Positions 54,155-63,154 are shown, numbered from the stretch's first letter. The stretch is 64,000 bases of DNA from Streptosporangium sp040640155 (GCF_040640155.1 NZ_JBFABE010000030.1:20925-84924); one strand, 5' to 3'. Numbers and translations are program-made. The notes: generated from the letters alone by a model not told the origin.

Positions 54155-55417
54155 CTACCTGGCGTCGACGATCATCCCGGCGCCGACGGTGTTGTTGGTG
54201 GCCTCGTCCACGAGGATGAAGCCTCCGGTGAGGCGGTTGCGGGCGTAGTCGTCCACGAACAGGGGCTGGGTCACCCGGAGCGAGACGCGCCCGATCTCGT
54301 TGAGCCCGAGCGATCCGGCCGTCTCGTCCCGGTGCAGGGTGTTGACGTCCAGCCGGTAGTGCAGCTCCTTGACCAGGGCACGCGCACTGCGGGTGGTGTG
54401 CTTGACGATCAGCTTGGAGCGCGGGGCCAGCTTGACCGTGTCGGCCATCCAGCAGATCATCGCCTCCAGCTCCTGCGAGGCGTTCGGCTGGTTGTTGGGA
54501 CGGCAGATCATGTCGCCGCGCGAGATGTCGATGTCGTCCTCCAGCCGGAGGGTCACCGACATCGGCGGGAACGCCTCCTCGATCGGCCCGTCGAAGGTGT
54601 CGATCGACGCGATGCGGGTGGTCAGCCCCGAGGGCAGGTGCATGACCTCGTCCCCCGGCTTGAGCACGCCGCCCGCGACCTGCCCGGCGTAGCCGCGGTA
54701 GTCGTGCAGGGACGGGTCGGTGGCCCGCTGCGGGCGGATGACGTACTGCACCGGGAAGCGCACGTCGACCAGGTTGCGGTCGGAGGCGATGTGCACGTGC
54801 TCCAGGTGGTGCAGCAGGGAGGAGCCGTTGTACCAGGGCGTGTTCTCCGAGCGCGCCACCACGTTGTCGCCGTGCAGCGCCGAGATCGGGATGAACGTGA
54901 GGTCCGGCGCGTTCAGCTTGGAGGCGAACGCGGTGAACTCCTCGCGGATCTGCTCGAACCTCTCCTGGGAGTAGTCGACCAGGTCCATCTTGTTGACGGC
55001 CAGCACCAGGTGCGGCACCCGCAGCAGGGTGGTCAGGAAGGCGTGCCGGCGCGACTGCTCCAGCACGCCCTTGCGGGCGTCGATCAGGACGATGGCCAGG
55101 TCGGCGGTGGAGGCGCCGGTGACCATGTTGCGGGTGTACTGAATGTGGCCGGGGGTGTCGGCGATGATGAACTTCCGCCGGGGGGTGGCGAAGTAGCGGT
55201 AGGCCACGTCGATGGTGATGCCCTGCTCCCGCTCGGCCCGCAGGCCGTCGGTGAGCAGCGACAGGTCGGTGTACTCGGTTCCGCGGTCACGGGAGGTGCG
55301 CTCGACCGCCTCGAGCTGGTCCTCGAAGATCGCCTTGGAGTCGAAGAGCAGCCGCCCGATGAGCGTCGACTTTCCGTCGTCGACGCTTCCCGCCGTGGCA
55401 AAACGAAGGATGTCCAT
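54155..55417 (-). CDS. cysN: Sulfate adenylyltransferase subunit 1 (GTPase)
   Basis: 420 residues, without the fused CysC domain found in some species. G1 GSVDDGKST, G3 DTPGH, G4 NKMD and G5 ISALHGDN are intact, followed by two EF-Tu-like beta-barrel domains. With CysD it makes APS from sulfate and ATP, GTP hydrolysis driving the reaction. Separated from cysD by 175 bases, unlike the usual overlap. Confidence 0.97.
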   Translation of the reverse strand: MDILRFATAGSVDDGKSTLIGRLLFDSKAIFEDQLEAVERTSRDRGTEYTDLSLLTDGLRAEREQGITIDVAYRYFATPRRKFIIADTPGHIQYTRNMVTGASTADLAIVLIDARKGVLEQSRRHAFLTTLLRVPHLVLAVNKMDLVDYSQERFEQIREEFTAFASKLNAPDLTFIPISALHGDNVVARSENTPWYNGSSLLHHLEHVHIASDRNLVDVRFPVQYVIRPQRATDPSLHDYRGYAGQVAGGVLKPGDEVMHLPSGLTTRIASIDTFDGPIEEAFPPMSVTLRLEDDIDISRGDMICRPNNQPNASQELEAMICWMADTVKLAPRSKLIVKHTTRSARALVKELHYRLDVNTLHRDETAGSLGLNEIGRVSLRVTQPLFVDDYARNRLTGGFILVDEATNNTVGAGMIVDAR

Positions 55418-55592
55418 CAGATTCTCGGCAGGAGACCGTCGGTGACCCGACGGGCGGCGCCGTCCCTCCTCGTGAGGTGTCGTTCTTCCGTTTCAGGGGT
55501 CAGGAGCCGGCCGCCGGACGCGTGCGGGGACGCGCCCTCGCCGGGGAGGGGGCGGGCCGCTCCGGAGAGGGCCGCCCGCGTGCGCGGGGGCA

Positions 55593-56507
55593 TCAGAAGT
55601 AGCCCTCTCGCTTGCGGTCCTCCATGGAGGCCTCGGAGGCGCGGTCGTCGGCGCGGGTGGCGCCGCGCTCGGTGATCCGGGTCACCGCGATCTCGTCGAT
55701 GATCTCCTCGACCGTCGCGGCCCCCGACTGGACCGCGCCGGTGCAGGTCACGTCGCCGACCGTGCGGTAGCGGACCGTCATCTCCACCAGCGGCTCGTCC
55801 TCGTCGCGGGTGATGAACTCGCTGTCGGCCAGCAGCATGCCGTCGCGCTCGAAGACCTTGCGGGTGTGGGCGTAGTAGATCGAGGGGATCTCGATGCCCT
55901 CGCGGCGGATGTAGTCCCAGATGTCGAGCTCGGTCCAGTTGGACAGCGGGAAGACCCGGATGTGCTCGCCCTTGCGGATCCTGGCGTTGTAGAGGTTCCA
56001 GAGCTCGGGGCGCTGGTTCTTCGGGTCCCACTGGCCGAAGTCGTCGCGGAAGGAGAACACCCGTTCCTTGGCGCGGGCCTTCTCCTCGTCGCGGCGGGCG
56101 CCGCCGAACACCGCGTCGTACTCGTTCTCCTCGATCGCGTCCAGCAGCGTGGTGGTCTGCAGGCGGTTGCGCGAGGCCCTGCGGCCGGTCTCCTCGACGA
56201 CGCGGCCGGCGTCGATGGAGTCCTGGACGCTCGCGACGACCAGGCGCGCGCCCAGCTCGGCGGCGCGGCGGTCGCGGAACTCAATGACCTCGGTGAAGTT
56301 GTGGCCGGTGTCGACGTGCATCAGCGGGAAGGGGATCGGCGCGGGCCAGAACGCCTTCTCCGCGATGCGGAGCATGACGATGGAGTCCTTGCCCCCGGAG
56401 AAGAGCAGACAGGGACGCTCGAACTCGGCCGCGACCTCGCGCATGATGTGGATGGCCTCTGCCTCGAGAACGTCGAGCTGCGACGTGGTGTAGTCGCGCT
56501 GAAGCAT
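55593..56507 (-). CDS. cysD: Sulfate adenylyltransferase subunit 2
   Basis: 304 residues of the PP-loop ATP pyrophosphatase superfamily; LLFSGGKDSIVMLRIAEKA carries the SGGKDS motif. MHVDTGHNFTEVIEFRDRRA, HTRKVFERDGMLLADSEFI and GDVTCTGAVQSGAATVEEI are family hallmarks. Makes APS with CysN. Upstream gap to cysQ is only 19 bases, so wzz-independent transcription from the phosphoglycosyltransferase gene is likely. Confidence 0.97.
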   Translation of the reverse strand: MLQRDYTTSQLDVLEAEAIHIMREVAAEFERPCLLFSGGKDSIVMLRIAEKAFWPAPIPFPLMHVDTGHNFTEVIEFRDRRAAELGARLVVASVQDSIDAGRVVEETGRRASRNRLQTTTLLDAIEENEYDAVFGGARRDEEKARAKERVFSFRDDFGQWDPKNQRPELWNLYNARIRKGEHIRVFPLSNWTELDIWDYIRREGIEIPSIYYAHTRKVFERDGMLLADSEFITRDEDEPLVEMTVRYRTVGDVTCTGAVQSGAATVEEIIDEIAVTRITERGATRADDRASEASMEDRKREGYF

Positions 56508-56526
56508 CTGTCTCTCCTAGCGGGGA

Positions 56527-57294
56527 TTAGCGGTGCAGATCCCGGATTCCGGCGAGCAACGTTGGCGCCAGTCCCGGTAGGGATACCAGGATATCCGGCA
56601 GCGAGGGGTCGGGCTGGTTGTAGGCCAGCGGCGAGCCGTCGATCCTGCTCGCGTGGGCGCCCGAGGCCAGGGCCACCGCGACGGGCGCGGCCGAGTCCCA
56701 CTCGTACTGGCCCCCGGCGTGCACGTACGCCTCGACCTGACCGGTGAGCACCGCGGAGATCTTGGCGCCGGCCGAGCCGATCGGCACCAGGTCGGCCCCG
56801 GCGAGCTCGGCGAGGGCGCGGACGAACTCCGGCGGCCGGGTCCGGCTGACCGCGATCCTCGGCCGGGCGCCGGGCCGCGGGGCGGGCGTCACCGGGGGTT
56901 CGAGCGTCGAGAGCGTGCGGCCCTGGGCGGGCAGCGCGACGGCCCCGGCCGTCAGCGTGCCGCGTTCCCAGAGCGCGACGTGGACCGCCCAGTCCTCGCG
57001 GCCCTCCTCGGCGAACTCCCGGGTGCCGTCGAGCGGGTCGACGATCCAGACCCGGTCGGCGCGGAGCCGGCGCGGGTCGAGCCGCTCCTCGCTCGTCGCC
57101 TCCTCCGACAGCACGCTGTCGTCCGGGCGCAGCCGGGACAGGGCCTCCATCAGGAACAGGTGGGAGGCGGTGTCGCCCTCCTTGCGCAGCGCGGAGGGGT
57201 CGGCGAAGCCGCGTCCGGCGCGCAGGGCGGCCAGTCTCCCGCCCGCGTCGGTCGCCAGCTCGGCGGCGAGTGCGTGATCGTCGCGAACGGTCAT
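56527..57294 (-). CDS. cysQ: 3'(2'),5'-bisphosphate nucleotidase
   Basis: 255 residues, inositol-monophosphatase fold. Metal ligands: SEEATSEERL, DPLDGTREFAEEG; C-terminal WDSAAPVAVALASG. Removes the 3'-phosphate from PAP, the by-product that inhibits sulfotransferases. The ATG overlaps the stop of the upstream phosphoglycosyltransferase gene by one base (TGATG). Confidence 0.92.
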   Translation of the reverse strand: MTVRDDHALAAELATDAGGRLAALRAGRGFADPSALRKEGDTASHLFLMEALSRLRPDDSVLSEEATSEERLDPRRLRADRVWIVDPLDGTREFAEEGREDWAVHVALWERGTLTAGAVALPAQGRTLSTLEPPVTPAPRPGARPRIAVSRTRPPEFVRALAELAGADLVPIGSAGAKISAVLTGQVEAYVHAGGQYEWDSAAPVAVALASGAHASRIDGSPLAYNQPDPSLPDILVSLPGLAPTLLAGIRDLHR

Positions 57295-58751
57295 CAGTAT
57301 GCTCCAGCTCCTCGCACGACGGCCGACCAGGTCTTCCACAGGATCTGCAGGTCCAGCATGAGGGACCAGCTCTCCACGTAACGCAGGTCCAACCGTACCG
57401 ATTCCTCCCACGAAAGGTCCGAGCGACCGCTCACCTGCCACAGGCCGGTCATCCCCGGCTTGACCAGCAGGCGGCGGCGGACGTCGTCCCCGTACCGGGC
57501 CACCTCCTCGGGCAGCGGCGGCCGGGGGCCCACGAGCGACATCTCGCCCAGCACGACGTTGATCAGCTGGGGCAGCTCGTCCAGGGAGCGGCGGCGCAGC
57601 CTGGCGCCCAGCGGGGTCACCCGGGGGTCGTTACGGATCTTGAAGAGCATGCCCGGACCGTCGCTGGACAGGGTGATCCTCCGGTGCTCCGCGTCGGCGC
57701 GCATCGTCCGGAACTTGTAGATCGTGAACTCGGTGCCGTCGCGTCCCACCCGGCGCTGCCGGAAGAGCACCGGCCCCGGCCCCGAGGCCCGCACCGCGAC
57801 GGCCAGGCCCACCAGGAGCGGCAGGAGCAGCACGAGCAGCAGCGCGGCGCCGAGCCGGTCGAACAGGTTCTTGAGCAGCCGCCGCAGCCCCGACAGCTCG
57901 GGGTGGTCCACGTGCAGCAGCGGCAGCCCGGCCGCCGGGCGGATGGTGATCCGCGGCCCGGCCACCTCCATCAGGGCGGGGGCGACGACCAGGTCGGTGT
58001 CGCTCTCCTCCAGCCTCCAGGCCAGCCGGCGCAGCGCCGTGCCGTCCATCTCCGGGCAGGCGAGCACGGCCACGGTGTCGGCGCGGACCCGCACCGCCGC
58101 GAGCGCGACGTCGGAGAGGTCGCCGAGCACCGGGACGCCCTCCACCTGCCGCGTCCCGCCCGAGGGGACGCACACGCCGATGATCTCCAGGCCGTGGTAG
58201 CGCTCCCGGCGGAACCGGCGGACCAGCTCGGCGACGGCCACCCGGTGGCCCGCCGCCACGACGCGGCGCATGCAGCCGCCCCGCGCCCGCCTGCGGTGCA
58301 GGCGGCGGCGCAGCGCGTACCGCGCCAGGAGGGTGAGCAGCGTGGTCAGCGGCAGCGCCAGCACCACGTACCCGCGGGCCACCTCGGTCTTGGTCAGGTA
58401 GGCGACGACGGCGAGGGCGGCGGTGAGCATGAGGCCGCACTGCAGGATCCGCTGGAACTCCTCCGAGCCCAGGCCGACCAGGCGGGCCTCGTAGGCGCGG
58501 TTCAGCGCCACCACGCAGACCCAGACCGCGGGCAGGGCCGTGCTCAGCACGACGTACGGGAAGACGTAGGCGGTAACCTCGCCGAATCGGAGGATCAGCG
58601 CGAGCGCCCCGGCCAGGGCGGCGCAGACGGTGTCGGCGACGAAGGCCATCGCCCGGTGCCCCCGCATCCAGTCCGGCTCGCGCCTGCGCCCGGCGGGCAT
58701 CCCGCCCGTCGTCGCCCTGGGCGCCGCCGGGACCGCGGTCACGTCGCGCAC
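57294..58751 (-). CDS. Polyprenyl-phosphate glycosyl-1-phosphate transferase (initiating enzyme)
   Basis: 485 residues. Four N-terminal membrane helices, a CoA-binding-like central domain (about residues 160–270), a fifth helix (about 295–320), then the catalytic bacterial-sugar-transferase domain with TIYKFRTMRADAE, LRRRSLDELPQLINVVLGEM, SLVGPRPPLPEEV, KPGMTGLWQVSGRSDL. It starts repeat-unit assembly on undecaprenyl-phosphate. GTG 58751 follows a GGGGGAG site. Confidence 0.95.
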   Translation of the reverse strand: MRDVTAVPAAPRATTGGMPAGRRREPDWMRGHRAMAFVADTVCAALAGALALILRFGEVTAYVFPYVVLSTALPAVWVCVVALNRAYEARLVGLGSEEFQRILQCGLMLTAALAVVAYLTKTEVARGYVVLALPLTTLLTLLARYALRRRLHRRRARGGCMRRVVAAGHRVAVAELVRRFRRERYHGLEIIGVCVPSGGTRQVEGVPVLGDLSDVALAAVRVRADTVAVLACPEMDGTALRRLAWRLEESDTDLVVAPALMEVAGPRITIRPAAGLPLLHVDHPELSGLRRLLKNLFDRLGAALLLVLLLPLLVGLAVAVRASGPGPVLFRQRRVGRDGTEFTIYKFRTMRADAEHRRITLSSDGPGMLFKIRNDPRVTPLGARLRRRSLDELPQLINVVLGEMSLVGPRPPLPEEVARYGDDVRRRLLVKPGMTGLWQVSGRSDLSWEESVRLDLRYVESWSLMLDLQILWKTWSAVVRGAGAY

Positions 58752-58823
58752 ACGCTCCCCCTGCGTAACCGTTCACGGACAGACAGTCATGGAATGCTAT
58801 CGGCGGCTGGAAAGGCCCGAGGG

Positions 58824-59402
58824 TTGAAGACGGAAACGTACATCTCTGTAGACATAGAGGCCGATGGCCCGATTCCCGGGCCGTACTCGATGATCAGTTT
58901 CGGCATGGCGGTGGCCGGGAGGATGACCGGCAGGGTCTTCGAGCCCGTGGACCCGCGAGGCCGCACCTTCTACGCGGAGCTGCGGCCGATCAGCGACGAC
59001 CACGTCCCCGAGGCGCTCGCCGTGAGCGGGCTGGACCGCGACCTGCTGGTCCGCGAGGGCCGCGACCCGGCCGAGGCGATGCGGGAGGCCGCCGGGTGGA
59101 TCCGCGAGGCGAGCGGGAACGGCTCGCCGGTGCTGGCGGCCTACCCGCTCTCCTACGACTGGATGTGGATGTACTGGTACTTCATGCGCTTCACCGGCGC
59201 CTCGCCGTTCGGGCACTCGCGCTGCATCGACCTCAAGACGCTGTACGCGGCCAAGGCGGGCGTGCCGATCGGCTGGGCCACCAAGCGCCAGATGCCCGCC
59301 CACCTGCGCTCCGGCCGCCCGCACACCCACCACGCCCTGGACGACGCGGTGGAGCAGGCCGAACTCCTCCAGAACCTGATGGCCTTCACCCCGCCCGGCT
59401 AG
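58824..59402 (+). CDS. DEDD-type 3'–5' exonuclease (RNase T/DnaQ-like)
   Basis: 192 residues. Catalytic acids in ISVDIEADGPIPG, and the third/fourth in HHALDDAVEQAEL (HxxxD), with Exo II-like LAAYPLSYDWMWMYWYF in between. The start is uncertain: TTG 58824 has GGAAAGG eight bases upstream and gives MKTETYISVDIEADG; ATG 58794 is in frame but lacks a site. Probable single-strand nuclease; substrate unknown. Confidence 0.86.
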   Translation: MKTETYISVDIEADGPIPGPYSMISFGMAVAGRMTGRVFEPVDPRGRTFYAELRPISDDHVPEALAVSGLDRDLLVREGRDPAEAMREAAGWIREASGNGSPVLAAYPLSYDWMWMYWYFMRFTGASPFGHSRCIDLKTLYAAKAGVPIGWATKRQMPAHLRSGRPHTHHALDDAVEQAELLQNLMAFTPPG

Positions 59403-59499
59403 CCCGGCCGGTCCCGCCGCCCCGGCGAGAGGGCCCGGTCGGGGGCTCTCCCGCCGATCACGAAAGGTCACCCCACGGGCCCGCGGCGCGATGACCGCG

Positions 59500-60609
59500 T
59501 CAGCAGAACATCGGCTCGCCGGCGTCCTTGGGAACCTCGGGCATGGAGTCGACGACCTTCACCGCCGTCACCGCCATGCTGCTGCTCTCGATCTCCCTGA
59601 CCCGCCCGCCCTCCCGCTGCCCGATCCAGCTCCGGTAGCCGAGGAACCGGTACGTGCCCGGCTCGAAGATGAGCTCCCCGCGTTCCCAGCCGTCGGGGGT
59701 CTCGTACTTGAGCGAGGCGCCCACGCCGTGTCGCCCGGCGGGGTCGGTGAGGTCCGGAACGACGGTCGCGGTCGTCATCCGGGACAGCGCGGCGAAGACC
59801 GTGGCCCTGGTGCGGGAGGGGGTGAGCGGGTTCTGCGCCAGCGTGAACAACCGGCTCCCGACGGCCTTCTCGACCCGCATGGCGATCTCGTTGCGGTCCA
59901 GGTCGTCCTCTCCTCGCCTGCGCCGGTCCGCCCGGACGAACGCCTCCGCGTCCCGGCGGATCGTCGCCAGAGCCCGATCGGGGTCGGCGGGAAGGTCGGC
60001 GGCCCCGGGAGGAAGGCCCGGGGAGCCCTCGTGGCACTGCCCCGCGCGCCGGTACTCCACCGTTCCGGGGGACTGCACGTGCTCCGGGTCACGTCCGCTG
60101 ACGACGCGTGTCCGCCCGTACGTCGAGCGCGTCAGGGCCCTGGCGGGATCGCCGGCCGGCATCCAGATCTCACGGCGCACGTCCTGGGTGTACTCGCCCT
60201 CGGAGCCGCTGGCGTACGTGACGTTCTTCTGGTCGATGTAGAGGAACCGCCCCGGTCCGGGCCGCACGTCCTCCCGCGCCGCGACAAAGGCCGCGTGCCG
60301 GAGCAGCTCGGCGGCGCCGGCCGGGGGCGTCCCGAACGGCGCGAGGTCCCGATCACCGCGCACCAGGATCAGTCCCGCGGTCACCGCGACCGCGAGGCCC
60401 GCGGCCACGCCGGCCCTCATCGCCCACCTGCCGCCGGGGAAGGCGGAAAGCGGTCGCCGGGGCGAGCGGGCCGGCCGGCGGTGGCCGCTGCCGGCCCGCT
60501 CGGCCTCGACCTCCCCGGCCAGCAGCGCGCGTGCGCGCGCGATCGCCTCGGGCGCGGGTCCGGGCAGGCCGTCGTGGTGGCTCTTGATCGCTTCGAATTC
60601 GTTCGTCAC
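59500..60609 (-). CDS. CU044_5270-type membrane protein, probable sigma-factor partner
   Basis: 369 residues: about 62 cytoplasmic residues, one membrane helix (about residues 63–82, MRAGVAAGLAVAVTAGLILV), then an exported domain. Proteins of this type sit beside ECF sigma factors in Streptosporangiaceae and related genera. The N-terminus could act as an anti-sigma domain, but no ZAS zinc motif is visible. ATG overlaps the sigma-factor stop by four bases. Confidence 0.82.
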   Translation of the reverse strand: MTNEFEAIKSHHDGLPGPAPEAIARARALLAGEVEAERAGSGHRRPARSPRRPLSAFPGGRWAMRAGVAAGLAVAVTAGLILVRGDRDLAPFGTPPAGAAELLRHAAFVAAREDVRPGPGRFLYIDQKNVTYASGSEGEYTQDVRREIWMPAGDPARALTRSTYGRTRVVSGRDPEHVQSPGTVEYRRAGQCHEGSPGLPPGAADLPADPDRALATIRRDAEAFVRADRRRRGEDDLDRNEIAMRVEKAVGSRLFTLAQNPLTPSRTRATVFAALSRMTTATVVPDLTDPAGRHGVGASLKYETPDGWERGELIFEPGTYRFLGYRSWIGQREGGRVREIESSSMAVTAVKVVDSMPEVPKDAGEPMFC

Positions 60610-61193
60610 AGTTCCTCCTCGACGGGGCCGATGATCGTGCGGAGCTTCCTGCGGGCGCGGTTGAGACGCGACCCCACCGTTCCCCGGGGTATGCCGAGGG
60701 CCTCGGCGACCTCCTCGTAGCCGAGCTGGGCGCAGGCGACCAGCAGCAGGACCTCCCTGTCCCCGGCCGAGAGCCGGGCGAGGCCTGCGGCGAGCCGGGG
60801 CCGCATGACCGCCGCGGAGACCCGTTGCGCCACGCGCTCGTCGTGACCGGCGATCTCCGTGGCGGTGGCGCTCCTGGCCAGCGCCCGATACCTGCGCGCC
60901 TCGCCGCGACGATGCTCGGCGACCAGGTTGGAGGCGATGCCGTACAGCCAGGGGCGGGCGCTGGCGCGGGTGAGGTCGAAGCGGGCCCGGTCGCGGAAGG
61001 CGCGCAGAAAGGTCTCCGCCGCGAGGTCGTCCGCGGCCGCCTCGCCCAGACGCAGGTGGACGTAGCGGTGGATGTGCGCGAAGTAGCGGTCGAAGACGGC
61101 ACCGAAGCGGTCGGGATGACGCAGCGACGCCTCCAGCACCTGCGCGTCGGTGTCCTCGCCGGGGGGTGCCGAGTCTTGGGGGGGAGCTGTCAT
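60606..61193 (-). CDS. ECF-type sigma-70 family RNA polymerase sigma factor
   Basis: 195 residues. Sigma region 2 (FDRYFAHIHRYVHLRLGEAA, AETFLRAFRDRARFD) and region 4 (LSAGDREVLLLVACAQLGYEEVAEALGIPRGTVGSRLNRARRKL, shown here by its core LGYEEVAEAL and GTVGSRLNRARR) are clear. It forms an operon with the downstream membrane protein. Regulon unknown. Confidence 0.94.
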   Translation of the reverse strand: MTAPPQDSAPPGEDTDAQVLEASLRHPDRFGAVFDRYFAHIHRYVHLRLGEAAADDLAAETFLRAFRDRARFDLTRASARPWLYGIASNLVAEHRRGEARRYRALARSATATEIAGHDERVAQRVSAAVMRPRLAAGLARLSAGDREVLLLVACAQLGYEEVAEALGIPRGTVGSRLNRARRKLRTIIGPVEEEL

Positions 61194-61392
61194 GAACGCC
61201 GGTCTCTCAATCGGTTGTGTCGGCCACCCGTGGTTCGGCGAACCCCCGGTTCTTGTTCACGGTCCGGCACGGACCCCTACGTCCCCCGCGACCGCCGCGG
61301 CGAGGGACCGGGGCGCGGGAAGATCATCCCGTTGGGCGCTTCGAGCGGCCTCGCCGCGACGCGAGGTGTCGCCCTGGGGGGAGACTTGGCGG
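61194..61392. other. Intergenic region between the sigma factor and MarR genes
   Basis: About 200 bases; no coding frame. Divergent promoters are expected here but no convincing −10/−35 pair was found by eye. Confidence 0.4.
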
Positions 61393-61839
61393 GTGACGAT
61401 CGAGAACGTCCCCTCGGGGCCGCCGGTGACCAGCCCTTCCATCGTGCTGCTCACGCTGGCGCACCGGATCGGGTCCGAGCTCGGCGCCGCCCTGGCGCCG
61501 CTCGGGCTGACGGTCAGCCGGCTCGGCCTGCTGGGCCACATCTCCTCGGTGCCGGGGGCGTCTTTCAGCGACCTGGCGCGGATGTCCGGGATCACCGTCC
61601 AGAGCGTCCACACGGCGGTGAAGGCGCTGTCGGCCGCCGGGCTCGTCCGTGACACCACCGCCCGCGCCGGGTCGGCCTCGGCGATCGAGCTCACGCCCGA
61701 GGGCAGGCGCCTGATGCGGGCGGCGATGACGGCCGTGTCCGAGGTCGACGAGGTGCTGTTCGGCCCGGACGCCGACCCGGTCCAGCGCCGGATCGCCGAC
61801 ACCGTGCGCGCCGCGTTCGGGGATCCCTCGCGGTCCTGA
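61393..61839 (+). CDS. MarR-family transcriptional regulator
   Basis: 148 residues. Winged helix: FSDLARMSGITVQSVHTAVKALSAAGLVRD, wing region ARAGSASAIELTPEGRRLM. GTG 61393 follows a GGGGGGAG site. The gene is followed by a membrane protein whose promoter carries two inverted repeats, so it is probably its repressor. Confidence 0.9.
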   Translation: MTIENVPSGPPVTSPSIVLLTLAHRIGSELGAALAPLGLTVSRLGLLGHISSVPGASFSDLARMSGITVQSVHTAVKALSAAGLVRDTTARAGSASAIELTPEGRRLMRAAMTAVSEVDEVLFGPDADPVQRRIADTVRAAFGDPSRS

Positions 61840-61907
61840 ACCGCGGCGCGGGACGCCGCCGGACACCGGCGGGGCGCCCGGCGTCCCGCCACGACACCCT
61901 CCCCACC

Positions 61908-61950
61908 TTCAGGCTGACTGAAAGCACTGCTAGGCTTCAGGTTGCCTGAA
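61908..61950 (+). promoter_or_regulatory. Two TTCAG-N5-CTGAA operators over a promoter
   Basis: Sites 61908–61922 and 61936–61950, centres 28 bases apart. A −10 box TAGGCT (61931–61936) and a −35-like TTCAGG (61908–61913) with a 17-base spacer fit between and over them, so a bound regulator would block the polymerase. Confidence 0.65.
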
Positions 61951-61968
61951 GGTCTGAGGGGAGAGCCC

Positions 61969-62472
61969 GTGGAAGGTCTGCTGCTGTCGATCCACGTACT
62001 GGCCGGCATTGTGTTCGTGGGGGGCTCGGCCGTCGCGGCGAGCCTGTTCCCCCGCTACGTCCCGGTCGCGGCGGGCGTCACGGTGAACACGGCCGGGGCG
62101 GGCACGGGCACCGGCCCGCCGCCGGACCCCCCGGAGACCTCTTCCGAGGACCGCAGCCGGGCCGTGGCCGTCGCGCTGCACCGCATCACCCGCGTGTACG
62201 GCGTCCTCGGCGTCGTCGTCCCCGTCGTGGGGATCGCCCTCGCCCTCGTCCAGGGCCGGATGGGCGAGATCTGGGTCAACGTCTCCATGATCCTCACCGC
62301 CGGCGCGGGCGGGCTGCTGGCCCTGCAGATCTACCCGCGCCAGCGCGACGCCCTGGCCGCCCCCGGCGACGGCGGGCGGCTGCGGACCCTGAGCATGCTC
62401 GCCGGGATCTACAACCTGCTGTGGGCGATCGTCGTCGTCATCATGATCGTCCGACCGGGCGCCTACCCCTGA
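61969..62472 (+). CDS. Small integral membrane protein, related to the one at 15394
   Basis: 167 residues, four membrane helices, with LSIHVLAGIVFVGGSAVAASLF and TRVYGVLGVVVPVVGIALA. A Gly/Ala/Thr/Pro-rich loop (about residues 40–65) separates helices 1 and 2. GTG 61969 has GGGGAG upstream. Under probable MarR control. Function unknown; DUF2269-like is the closest description. Confidence 0.85.
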   Translation: MEGLLLSIHVLAGIVFVGGSAVAASLFPRYVPVAAGVTVNTAGAGTGTGPPPDPPETSSEDRSRAVAVALHRITRVYGVLGVVVPVVGIALALVQGRMGEIWVNVSMILTAGAGGLLALQIYPRQRDALAAPGDGGRLRTLSMLAGIYNLLWAIVVVIMIVRPGAYP

Positions 62473-62475
62473 CGT

Positions 62476-63072
62476 CTAGCGGGGCGGGCCGGAGACGCTC
62501 AGGTCGATGCCGTGGAAGGCGTTCTGGGTCTGCTCCAGGCCGACCTTGATCAGCGACTCCACCACGTCGGCCGCGCGGTCGACCAGGAACGCCAGATCCT
62601 TGCGCTCGGCCGTGGCGAAGTCGCGCAGGACGTAGGAGGCGGTGTCCATCCGGCCCGGCGGGCGGCCGATGCCGAACCGCACCCGCAGGTACTCCTTGGT
62701 CGCCAGGGACTTGGTGATCGACTTGAGCCCGTTGTGGCCGTTGTCGCCACCGCCGAGCTTGGCCCTCAGCGCGCCGTAGGGGACGTCCAGCTCGTCGTGG
62801 ACCACGACCACGCGGGCCGGCTCGACCTTGTAGAAGTCCAGCAGGGCCTTGGTCGGCCCGCCGGAGAGGTTCATGAAGGAGAGCGGCTTGGCCAGCACGG
62901 CGGGGGCTCCCGCCAGGCGGCCCTCCAGCACCTCGGCCCGCGACCTGTGCGCCTTGAACCGCCCGCCGGCTCGCGCCGCGAGTTCGTCCAGCACCATGAA
63001 CCCCGCGTTGTGGCGGTTTCCGGCGTACTCCGGCCCGGGGTTCCCCAAACCCACGACCAACCAGCGGTCCAC
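62476..63072 (-). CDS. pth: Peptidyl-tRNA hydrolase
   Basis: Recycles peptidyl-tRNA released by stalled ribosomes. 198 residues: LVVGLGNPGPEYAGNRHNAGF with catalytic His21, VVVHDELDVPYGALRAKLGGGDNGHNGLKSI, and YLRVRFGIGRPPG. GTG 63072 has AAAGGGA nine bases upstream; an ATG at 63090 is in frame but has no site. Order pth–rplY is the standard actinobacterial one. Confidence 0.96.
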   Translation of the reverse strand: MDRWLVVGLGNPGPEYAGNRHNAGFMVLDELAARAGGRFKAHRSRAEVLEGRLAGAPAVLAKPLSFMNLSGGPTKALLDFYKVEPARVVVVHDELDVPYGALRAKLGGGDNGHNGLKSITKSLATKEYLRVRFGIGRPPGRMDTASYVLRDFATAERKDLAFLVDRAADVVESLIKVGLEQTQNAFHGIDLSVSGPPR

Positions 63073-63154
63073 GATGACGATCCCTTTCATACGCGCGTCA
63101 GGGCGGCTCGCGCGCGAGCCGCCCTGACAGGTCTGGCGGGTTTGCCGTAGAAGG

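Noticed and set aside
57270..58790. Long plus-strand open frame over the phosphoglycosyltransferase gene
   Set aside because: The minus strand encodes a full transferase with all family motifs; the plus frame is a shadow that happens to run into the exonuclease frame.
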